64,000 bases of DNA from Mesostigma viride (Eukaryota > Streptophyta > Mesostigmatophyceae > Mesostigmatales > Mesostigmataceae): positions 4,160,030 through 4,224,029 of the forward strand of contig RPFO01000041.1 in assembly GCA_009746045.1 (NCBI GenBank), given 5' to 3'. Shown here piece after piece: positions 55,691-64,000 of the stretch. Under the pieces are notes generated by a model. It was not told where the DNA came from and ran no database searches. It saw only the letters and a program-made list of their open reading frames with translations. The position numbers and the translations under genes were made by a program. How positions within the stretch are numbered: the first letter of the stretch is position 1; every line of letters begins with the position of its first letter.

Positions 55691-58030
55691 TGCCAACAAG
55701 ATGTCAGCAGCAGAGCAGGCCGCCATGTCGCACAGGGATGACTTTCTGGCCGTCCTCGACGCCAGGGGCAGCCGACAGCAGTTACTCGCCATTCCGCCGC
55801 CGGGTGATATTTCAGTGATCGATCCTCCGCGGTGTCGCTGCCAAGTATCGCCTGGCCGCCCGCACCCTCCCCTCCTTGCCTCCGCGCCGACAGCTTGCTG
55901 TCCACCGTCACGCACCGACAGTCCAGTCGCCGCCAGGCAGATGCTCCGCCGCAACAGGGATCCGACCGCCAAACCTGGGCTACAAGCAGCTCTGCGGGCC
56001 GCCTACGCCTACGCCTACGCAGGCTGAGAAGGCAGACGCTCAGCAGATGGTCAAGGACCTGCGCAGCTGCCAGCAGAAGCACGATGGCAAGGGGGCATGG
56101 TTCTGGTACAAGCGCCTCGGGTACCCGGACGGCTTCGGCCGGCCCCACCGCCACGACGTCCCCGGTGCCCCAGCCAAGCGGCTTCGTACCTGGGCCGCGG
56201 CCACGGCCGAGGTCGTGGGGACAGCTGCGCCGCCCCCGCCCCTGCTCCCAGCCGCCGCCGCCCGCCCGGCCGCCCTGGCCGGCCCCGCTGGGCCCCCGGC
56301 CCCGCCTAGGTCAGCGGCGGACTACCTAGTCCCCCCGCTGGTCGGCCCACTTGGCGACCCGTCCGACATGCCTCCTTTCACCTCTCGCGAGGTCACGGAG
56401 GCGGTCCAGCGCCTGCGTTATGACGCAGCCACCGGCTCCGACGAGATTCCTGCCGCAGTTGTGAAACTTGCAGCCGAATTCGAGGACACAGGTGTTATGC
56501 TGCTCTTCCGGGACATCTGCAACTGCCTTCTGCTGTCGTCGCAACCTCCTCCAGCGGCCTGGCAACACAGTTTTCGCACGATGCTGTACAAGAATTGACA
56601 AGGGGTCGCCAGCCGACCCCGGCAACTACAGAGCTGGGGTGCATGTGCATTCAAAGTGCCCCCCTCAAGCTTCTCATGCGGCTCATCCTGAACCGCCTGC
56701 GCACGGCCCTGGACGGTCACCTCAGCGAGACTCAGGACGGCTTCCGTTCAGGTCGCAACACAGTACAGGCGCTCTTCGCTACTCGCCGACTGGTGGAGGA
56801 ACTGCATCGCCTTCAGCCTGGTGAGTCCCCTTTGCACCTTGTGCTGGTGGACTTCATCAAAGCCTTCGATTCGGTTTTCTGGCCTGCGCTTTGGGACATC
56901 CTCGAGCTGTTCCGGATCCCCCGCCCCCTTATTGCTGTCATCCGCAACCTGTATCAAGGGTACACCACTTCGGTGCGCACTTCTTACGGGACCACGCCAC
57001 CATGCCCTTTATAGAAGGGTGTGTGGCAGGGCTGCGTGCTGTCGCCCTACCTGTTCATTATTGTGGTCGAATACGTAATGCTTCAGGCGCGCAAGCGATT
57101 TGCCCGCATCGTGGGTAGGGAACCAGGGGTGCAGGTTGCTAACAAATTCTGGCATGGTGGAGCGGAAACCGAGATTCGGCTGGCAGACATCATCTACGCA
57201 GACGACACCACCCTCTTCGAGGACACTGGGCACGTGCAGACATGGCTTGACTGCCTGGCTATCGAGGCCCGTGCAGTGGGACTTGAGGTCAGCAAGAAGA
57301 CAGAGGCCCTGGCGGTTGGGCTCACCCACTCACCGCCACCCCTCTATCTCCTCGACGGCTCTCGAGTCCTGTATCGGGACCGCGTCAAGCTGCTGGGCAG
57401 CCTGCTCCCTAGCTGCGAGGTGGATGTGGACCATCGCATCTCCCTCGCCTGGCACGCTTTACGCCAGTACCGGGCCCTGTGGCGCAAGCCCCTGGGCAAG
57501 ATCGAGAAACAGGACCTGTTCAAGGTCCTCGCTCGTCCTTCCTGTTCTCACGTATGGGGCCGAGACGTGGACCCTCACCGCCGACCTGGCCAGCAAGCTG
57601 GACGGCGCGGTCACCAACATGCTGCGTTCCATTTTCCGAGTAGGATATGCTGCTCACGTCCGCAATGAGGACCTGTACCAGGGCATGCCATATATCACCA
57701 GCACCATTAAGCAGCGGCGCCTGCAGCTCGTAGGGCACCTAGCTCGCACCAACCAGGTAGACACCTCACGTGGCCCCCCCGCGGGACTGCGACCAGCTCA
57801 GCCTGGCCGGCACCTCCTGACGTGGGCCGGGCCCAGCGATGTTAGACGCCGCAAGGCCCGCACCTTCAAAGAACAGCTAGTAGAGGACATGGGGGGCCTA
57901 GGCCTCTCCGTGATTTGGAAGAAGATGATGGACAAGGCCAAGTGGGCCCAGGTCATAGAGGACAACGAGCCCCCCCCTGTGGGGAAGCGCCCGCTTGTGC
58001 AAGCCCGTGGGAGGCACGCCAGTGCTGTAT
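55691..58030 (+). pseudogene. LINE ORF2: linker, reverse transcriptase and C-terminus
   Basis: After a Pro/Ala-rich linker, the RT entry RLRYDAATGSDEIPAAVV leads to LLLSSQPPPAAWQ and MLYK, where TGA occurs (56596). The palm then reads KLLMRLILNRLRTAL, LVDFIKAFDSVFW (motif A intact), a TAG at 57012 where copy e has CAG, GVWQGCVLSPYLF (motif B) and YADDTTLFED (motif C intact). A frame change near 57530 is followed by LDGAVTNMLRSIFRVGYA, QRRLQLVGHLARTNQVDT and [12 protein letters not shown]. Catalytic residues are all present, so only a few changes separate this copy from an open frame; none is restored here. Confidence 0.92.
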
Positions 58031-58122
58031 AGATAGATGTTGTAGTTAGTAATGCTGTTAGATAGATGTCGTAGGTAGCTGATGTAGATAGCTCAGACCG
58101 GTAGGCCTGTTTGCACCCACCC

Positions 58123-58192
58123 ATCCATCCATCGGGGTTAATGCTCCGTGACTCCCCAACGGGAGCACGAGCCTAATTAATTAATTAATTAA
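58123..58192 (+). other. LINE 3' CCAT tract, stem-loop and (AATT)n tail
   Basis: Three CCAT units (58123-58134), GGGGTTAA, then TGCTCC (58142-58147) pairing with GGAGCA (58162-58167), GAG and repeated AATT. This order is shared with 60807-60884, and in expanded or decayed form with the copies near 30236 and 33000. Confidence 0.8.
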
Positions 58193-59434
58193 TTTATCAA
58201 GGAGACAATGCAACAACCAGCGCAGGCCAGATAATTTATACCAAGTCCTCAATTTGCATGATTTTTCAATTGCTCTTTATCCAATTACAATTTACAACAC
58301 ATACGAATGAATCATAGAGCTTTGTGTGCTACAATGCAGACAGTTCTGGCGCTCCCGGTCGTCATCTTGCCGACACCGGGCCACTGCGGTCGTCACCCGG
58401 CACCCCTCACCCGACCCCACTGCACAGCACAAACCTGCTTCCTAGAATTGGCCTGCAGCCGAGAAGGGCGCCAATGCCGTGTAGAAGTTCATGATGTGAA
58501 CGGCATGTGGTCAGTGGTCACAAGCGCCAAGGACACCTAGTGGCCTTTACCTGCCCCAAACCACAACATCCTAAGCATGCCTTTATCTGCGGAGCAGCTG
58601 ATCCTGAAGTGGCAATCCCGCCCTTACGACACATAACACCGACCATGGGACCTGCGTCCTGCAATAAAATATTTGCCTAAATATCGTCGTATTGTGCCAG
58701 CACGTCCATGGAGGTTGAAATTACTTATTAACATGCGAATATAATCAATTAGGCATGAAAATTGTTGCGCACAACCCGCCGGATTCCCTCCACAGCACAG
58801 CCGAAGGAGCCAATCTAACAGCCCTGTTTTCTTGACTAGTTTGTCCTGCCAGCTAGCACCGCAACGCAATACTAATTCGGCCGTTGATCGACATTTCCCC
58901 AGCCTACTTGACTGGCACAGATGCCGCTAAATTCTTTCGGTCCGTCAATTCTTTTGGTGTGGAGTTGAATTAATTTTACTAGGCCAAAGTCCCCCCGCGG
59001 CTCGCGCCCTGGCCATGGTGAAATTGGTGATGGACTTCGACGTTTTCTGCCTTCCATTTTTGCGGCGAGGCTCCGCTTGGCAGTTGACGCGCCAGCATTT
59101 TCTTCTGTCATTTGTACTTACGCACCATAAGTTTACGCGCCGGGGCGCGTGCGATCGATACAGTAGACTTAGCAGTTCGCACAGGCATGTGCGTCGGCCC
59201 CTCAGTAGTATGAGCCAGTAGGCTGCGCTTTCCGTTCGTTTCGTCCCTGATCACAATGTTTCCGGCTCATGCCGCCGCGTCTGCAAGCGTTACCCGTATT
59301 TATCGGCCCACACCGTTCCTTTCTCAAGCGTTACCCGTATTTATCGACGCGTACCGTAGCCAAGCGTCATTGTCATCCGTCATCGGGTGTTGCCAACACC
59401 AGGCCGGTGTTATTTCCAAAACCCCTATAATATA
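58193..59434. other. No gene recognised
   Basis: Starts with a 35-base word (TATCAAGGAGACAA...CCAGCGCAGGCCAGA) also found in inverse orientation at 33474 and 60747. CAAGCGTTACCCGTATTTATCG occurs twice (59283 and 59323). Short frames only; the minus-strand frame 58872-59111 has no recognisable domain. Confidence 0.4.
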
Positions 59435-59804
59435 CAGGCATTCACGCCTTAAGTTGGGTTCGAGGGTTTCTTGGGGTCAACCCAACTTAAGGCGTGAACC
59501 GAACTTAAGCCAGTGAACCATAACTTGCGACCCCCAGCCCTGCTGAAGGACTTTAGGGTGTCTTTTGATAGCTCTCGTCAAGGCCGATCGAACTGCACTA
59601 AAGAATTCACCATCAAGGTCGTATTTCGGGTCGTAACTTGGATGCAAGTCCTCATACCGGCTCAAACCGGCTGTGGGCAGGTGAAGCACCCCACCGTGCT
59701 AGCCAAAACTTCGTGTGCTGCATAGGGCATGCGCGTTCTATGCGCGGTAATCGTGGCTATTTACCCTCTAGCCTTGTCTTCCCTAGCATCGACGCAAACA
59801 GTAA

Positions 59805-60184
59805 TCCCGTCCATGGCCACTCACTGTCACCAGGACTGGTCTAATAACGGTGAACGGTTTGCACGTGAATGCCAACAACGTTGCTGATCCCGGCGAAGTA
59901 TGTCGCCATGTCAGAGAGCGCAGCAACCCTCACTACGACAAGAAGGCCATAGCCGTTCAAAAGGCTGACCACAGCCATATTGGCCGGGTGGCCAAACGGC
60001 AGGCCGCTGCCTTGAGCCCGTTCAGTTCATAGACAATGGCATCATGAAAGTTGCAGAGGTTGTCGCTACACAGGACCATGAGGGCTATCGGTACCAAATG
60101 TTTAGATTTACTTTCATCATAAAAGAAGAAAAGGAGGCGCATGTGCGCCTTGCCTTAAGTCGGGCACAAATTGAACTGCTGTAG
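59805..60184 (+). pseudogene. HIRAN-domain protein, one frame break
   Basis: The open stretch reads ITVNGLHVNANNVADPGEV, then HVRERSNPHYDKKAIAV (the R-E-x-x-N-P-x-x-D-x-x-A-I-x-V signature of HIRAN domains), then HIGRVAKRQAAALSPF. A five-base partial duplication (TTCAGTTCA, 60021-60029) shifts the frame, after which it continues FIDNGIMKVAEVVATQDHEG and ends ALSRAQIELL with TAG at 60182-60184. HIRAN domains, as in HLTF/Rad5 helicases, bind single-stranded or 3'-ended DNA. Here the domain stands alone, with no helicase. No in-frame ATG precedes it (TAA at 59802; GTG at 59850); an upstream exon is possible. Confidence 0.7.
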
Positions 60185-60225
60185 TGGTAGAGCCGACAGG
60201 CATGGCGGTACCCCTTCGGTTTTGC

Positions 60226-61063
60226 TCAACCGAAACATGTAATCCGTAGGGTATGCTCATTCGTTGCCCCTATAGTTCGTAAGGCAACGGATGCTGCTCA
60301 TGTCCGCAATGAGGACCTGTACCAGGGCATGCCATACATCACCAGCACCATTAAGCAGCGACGCCTGCAGCTAGTAGGGCACCTAGCTCGCACCAACCAG
60401 GTAGACACCTCACGTGGCCCCCCCGCAGGACTGCGACCAGCCCAGCCTGGCCAGCACCTCCTGACGTGGGCCGGGCCCAGTGATGTTAGACGCCGCAAGG
60501 CCCGCACCTTCAAAGAACAGCTAGTAGAGGACATGGGGGGCCTAGGCCTCTCCGTGATTTGGAAGAAGATGATGGACAAGGCCAAGTGGGCCCAGGTCAT
60601 AGAGGGCAACGAGCCCCCCCCTGTGGGGAAGCGCCCGCGTGTGCAAGCCCGTGGGAGGCACGCCAGACAGCTCCCCTAGGGCAGCGTGAGGCTGTCTAGA
60701 TAGAAATGCTGTTAGATAGATGTAGTAGGTAGCTGATGTAGACCGATTTCTGGCCTGCGCTGGTTGTCTCCTTGATAGATTAGACCGGTAGGACTGTTTG
60801 CCCCCATCCATCCATCCATCGGGGTTAATGCTCCGTGACTCCCCAAAGGGAGCACGAGTCTAATTAATTAATTAATTAATTAATGCCTTAGACCTGCCCT
60901 TTTCGAGGAGTTGGATGATGTCATAGCGTCATTGCTGGTTCGACAGCTTGCCCTTGCCACCTGCCTTCTCGCCTGTGGTGTCTCGTTTCTGTTTTTTGCT
61001 AGACGCTGCCCCGCTGCCCGAAAACAGTGCGTTCCATTTGGCCTTATCAGTTTTGTCGGTCAT
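60226..61063 (-). pseudogene. pogo/Tc1-like N-terminal helix-turn-helix frame, split by a LINE
   Basis: Minus-strand ATG at 61063 gives a 44-aa frame: MTDKTDKAKWNALFSGSG, a Lys-rich stretch, then KGKLSNQQ and TGA (60929-60931). The same phase continues RYDIIQLLEKGRSK up to the LINE tail at 60884. Beyond the LINE (60289 downward) it reads VALRTIGATNEHTLRI before TGA at 60226. Together these match a CENP-B/psq-type helix-turn-helix (LS..R..II.LL..G.S...VA...G....T...I), the N-terminal DNA-binding part of pogo-like transposases. That suits the TA target site. No DDE catalytic part follows. Confidence 0.5.
60291..60884 (+). mobile_element. 5'-truncated LINE (copy i)
   Basis: Starts at ATGCTGCTCATGTCC, equivalent to 57650 in copy h, and is open to a stop near 60679 (MPYITSTIKQRRLQLVGHL, DKAKWAQVIEGN, ARGRHARQLP). 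A 3' UTR with CCATCCATCC, the hairpin (60829-60834 with 60849-60854) and an AATT tail (60861-60884) follow. It differs from copy h by few substitutions, so both are young. It carries an extra GATTTCTGGCCTGCGCTGGT word at 60747. No clear target duplication was found. Confidence 0.88.
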
Positions 61064-61444
61064 TGTGTCGTATCACATGATCATTTATGATGGGTTCTAA
61101 TGTGACGAACGCGTTTGAACAGCAAGCCGTTTGCCCATCTATATAATACAATGATGACTGATTTCAGCGCCCAACTGACCAAGATCTGCAGTGAATTTTA
61201 TAGATGCTTGGTGTTGGATGGCGCGGAAACCCTGTCGGACCACCGGCGCGGGAAGAAACCCTCAAAAGTCGCGGCAGTAAAAAATCAGTGCCACACCGCG
61301 CTAGAAGCCCCTTCACGCCTTAAGTTGGGTTTTTACTAGTACAGCCATCAGCCTGAAGTTGGGTTCGCCATGCAGCCAACTGCGACCCAACTTAAGGCGT
61401 GAACCCAACTTACGCCAACCCAACTTAAGGCGTGAATGCCTGTA

Positions 61445-63757
61445 CTTGTGACCCGCCACGCCGCGTTGCACTTGGGACTTGGCACCAAGTTCGCGCGCAC
61501 GCATGACAGCAAAACGTTGTCAAGCACAGCGTCGTTTGGCCTGCTTCATGATGACGATGAATGCCAGATTTTGCTAGAAATTCACAAGTCCGCACAACTC
61601 ATAACTCATTACCGGTATTAATTAGGCCTGCAAATGCTTCAGAAACGGCGGCATGAGATGAAATAAGATGGCGATGGCTATCTAGGCATGGGTCTTTGAG
61701 CAGGTGTTGTTGTTATCCTGCATGTAGGCAATCTTATGTCATTATTGCAATATAGGAGCGTTCTCTTGAAATGTAGGTTTCTCCTTGTGTACAAAGGAAT
61801 TGCTTTGGCGCGTGGAACCTTCTATACAAAGGATTGAGGTTTATGCCTTTAACAACTAATAACGGGATGCCTATCCGAGCAAGACGAGGGGAGTCTCCAG
61901 GTTTGTGCGAGTAGATAGTGGCTGTATTGCGATAAAATTACGTCTGCCTCGCCAATGGCTGTATGCCTCGCCAATGGCTCATATTACCACTTGGCTGTCT
62001 GTACTCGTTGATGCAGACGCTCCTAGTTTCGAGCACAGCAGGGAGGAAATCGTCGCCGTCCTTCAGAGGACCGCTCGGCGTGTACTTCCTCGGAGGCGCG
62101 CTATCATGTCCGCCCTCGACTCGTTTGCCAGCAACCCGATAAGAACTCGACGCGGTACGAGTGTTCGCTGCGGAAGTAGTTCGTTTTGATTCATGGCCTT
62201 CCCTGGCGGGCGCTTTGGCAAAGCTCCAAGTTTTGCTTTCGAAAATCTTTATATTATACGTCAGGAGTTTTTAGTCTCGCGGATCCTCCTGCACTCCAGG
62301 CCGTGGAAACGCTGAATCGTAGTAATAGGGTGGGGGGCTATCACCGCAGAATCACGTGGGAAGTATCGACGGGAGCGCACAGATTTCAATGCGAGTGGAA
62401 GAAAGGAATAGGGGCTACATGTGTTGAGCATGCTGAAATGTTCAGAATGCCGTCGTTTGGGTGTCATAGCGCCTGCAAGTGCGCCGGGTTTCACCCTGGA
62501 ATTGCATGCGCTTCTTATTCCTAGTGCGGTGTGCACTTGTTGCTATTGCGGCTGGGGGAACCCTGCTGCTGTTATTTCCCTTGTGCATAGTGAAATGTTG
62601 GCATAGGAGTAAGGCCGGGGTTTGTAGAACAGCTGGTGGTGGTGGTCGCGAGGCTGGGGTTGGTGGTACGATTGGTGGTCGTGGTCGCAAGGCCGCGGTT
62701 GGTAGTACTCTGTAGGGAGTGGGGAGCGTGGGGGATGGGGCCGGAGAATGGGGGGGGAAGGGGGGGGGGGGGGGGGGGGCAGATAACGGACCAGACTGAT
62801 AGTAAATGGTGTATCAGGCTGACAGTGTGGTTAACTACGAACAAATGCCTACGTTCCCCTACCCTAACTTGGCACTACATGACCACCCCCACAGGGAGCT
62901 TGTCCAAATATGAGTTCCGGCAAGCCATGCAAAAGAGCGACGCCGGTGAGCCATCTACGATCACGGTCACGTTGTAAAAATGGTTTAGTGTTAGTAGTTA
63001 AGATGATTATTATCAGTTTTGATATTAAGAGTACCAGGAATGGCCTTATCGTGTCGGCCCTTTGAGCCTATTGGACGACGCGCAACATCCGTTGGGCCAC
63101 ACATCCGTTGGGCATTCCGGCCTTGTGTGCTGGTGTCTTGTTGTTTTGTGCTGGGCGACATCAGGCTGGCATCGTCACTTGGCAATTTCGCCTTGCCATA
63201 TGGTGCTGGCACCTTGATGCTTGCCCCTTGCCGTATGGTGGTGGGCAACGCTTGCCCTGGCAGTGGGGTGGTGGTGGGCCCCTCGCCGTGGGGTGGTGGT
63301 GGGCCCCTCGCCGTGTGGTGGTGGTGGGCTCCGCGACGCGGGACCCTTCCCATGTGGTGGTTGTACCTTGATGCGCGTCCCTAGTCACTTGGTTGTTGTA
63401 CCTCGATCGCTGCAACTCAATGTTCATGCCCACACTTGCGTATGACGCCCACCTAAACCTGCCTCTTGTCTCGGCTTATGGATGTTGGCTTGCCCATTCT
63501 ATTTTCGCCAATCGATCCCATAAAATGCTTTCCTGCCCCTTGTCACTCACACATTGCGCATTCGCTTGCCCATCCTAAGTTTGCTTGCCGATTCCACCTC
63601 AACTCGGTTCGCCCATCACCACTCAACCTGCCCCAGGCCTGTCCTTCCGTGATGTGGGCGTCCTCATGCTGCTGCTGAACAACGGCACCGACGCCAGGGT
63701 GGGTGAACATGGGTGCCAGGGTGGGTTGATGTAGACGTGGGCAACGTTGTTGCTGGC
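61445..63757. other. No gene recognised; short repeats
   Basis: Frames at 61905-62189, 62186-62524, 62636-62977 and 63019-63384 show no known domain. TGCCTCGCCAATGGCT is repeated near 61950 and 61965. GTGGTGGTGGGC-type words repeat at 63220-63360, and ACATCCGTTGGGC occurs twice near 63085-63115. No coding call is justified. Confidence 0.4.
62745..62779. repeat. Poly-G run
   Basis: GGGGGGGGAA followed by about 20 consecutive G. Length is likely unreliable in the assembly. Confidence 0.8.
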
Positions 63758-63935
63758 TAGTGTGTGCTACCTAACATCGTCGTTATGACTCGAGATCAGT
63801 GATCCTACTTCAGCTGCATAGTGGGTGCTATGTAATATCGTGATCATGACTCGAGATCAGTGATCCTACTTCAGCTGCATAGTGGGTGCTGTGTAATATC
63901 GTGATCATGACTCGAGCTCAGTGATCCTACTTCAG
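63758..63935. repeat. 61-bp tandem repeat, three units
   Basis: Units begin near 63758, 63818 and 63879 and contain TCGTGATCATGACTCGAG and CAGTGATCCTACTTCAG. The second and third are nearly identical; the first is diverged in its left half. Confidence 0.9.
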
Positions 63936-64000
63936 TACACCGTGCCCATGCATGTTGGACCAATCATTATCCGAAAGGTGAAACTTATTCCTTCGGCATC

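Larger units (their letters stand above)
55053..58192 (+). mobile_element. LINE copy h, 3' part
   Basis: Continues the LINE from 37717: rest of the endonuclease, linker, RT, C-terminus (stop near 58030), 3' UTR with CCATCCATCC, hairpin and AATT tail. With the 5' part it makes a nearly full-length element of about 5.4 kb, the best reference copy in the window. Confidence 0.85.
59435..61442. mobile_element. TIR element carrying HIRAN and HTH frames, with a LINE inside
   Basis: Perfect 26-bp terminal inverted repeats: CAGGCATTCACGCCTTAAGTTGGGTT at 59435-59460 and its reverse complement at 61417-61442, flanked by TA on both sides, the target duplication of Tc1/mariner/pogo elements. The 17-base core ACGCCTTAAGTTGGGTT recurs inside both ends (59479-59498 inverted; 61312-61331; 61385-61402), so each end can fold back. 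The body holds a plus-strand HIRAN frame, a convergent minus-strand helix-turn-helix frame, and a 5'-truncated LINE (60291-60884). Without the LINE it would be about 1.4 kb. Confidence 0.8.

Noticed and set aside
57012-57014. TAG reassigned to glutamine, as in some green algae and ciliates
   Set aside because: LINE frames here end at TAG in the expected place (near 58030 and 60679), and most breaks are frameshifts or TGA; a point mutation is simpler.
58950-58970. CCGTCAATTC resembling the conserved small-subunit rRNA primer site
   Set aside because: The match stops after about 13 bases and the flanks do not resemble rRNA.

Overview
The window is eukaryotic nuclear DNA made almost entirely of nested mobile elements and simple repeats. 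No complete host gene, rRNA or intact tRNA could be recognised. Non-LTR retrotransposons (LINEs), a copia-type LTR element, TTAA- and TA-flanked DNA transposons, GC-rich hexamer arrays and kilobase-scale tetranucleotide arrays point to a large, repeat-rich protist genome. A unicellular alga is my best guess, with low confidence, and no lineage can be fixed from the sequence alone. Most retroelement frames carry frameshifts or stops; some may be consensus errors in the assembly rather than biology.

Layout. 1-7527 is an (AGTC)n array. 7529-9856 holds two LINE 3' portions in tandem. 9857-12006 is unexplained DNA plus a minus-strand LINE tail. 12041-13390 is a short TTAA-flanked DNA transposon. 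13664-14992 is a 52-bp minisatellite beside a minus-strand LINE 5' end. 15548-17161 is a 5'-truncated retrotransposon with a restriction-like endonuclease domain and a 14-bp target duplication. 17384-30236 is one LINE interrupted by a 1.05-kb segment and by a complete copia element (20682-29595), which itself carries a palindrome-flanked insertion (27975-28597). 30236-32508 is a tandem repeat pair with a hairpin-rich middle. 32509-33545 is more minus-strand LINE debris with a (GGAT)n array. 33562-35353 is a candidate TIR element. 35497-58192 is a second LINE, split at a TTAA by an element whose ends are 37718 and 55048. 59435-61442 is a TIR element carrying a HIRAN-domain frame and a helix-turn-helix frame, itself hit by a LINE. 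The last 2.5 kb shows only short repeats.

Two interpretations matter most. First, 35944-44766 and 44891-53730 are the same sequence twice, on either side of an N gap. Only one right terminus exists for two left termini, so this is probably overlapping contig ends or two alleles; the real TTAA element would then be about 8.4 kb, not 17.3 kb. Second, the LINE copies share a 3' stem-loop followed by a short tandem tail, and several pure microsatellites here sit exactly at that tail or at a CCAT tract in the LINE 3' UTR. LINE insertion therefore appears to seed the simple-repeat arrays.

The least familiar content is the HIRAN-carrying TIR element, the TTAA element with a 615-bp palindrome and two minus-strand genes, and the copia-internal unit flanked by two 212-bp palindromes.
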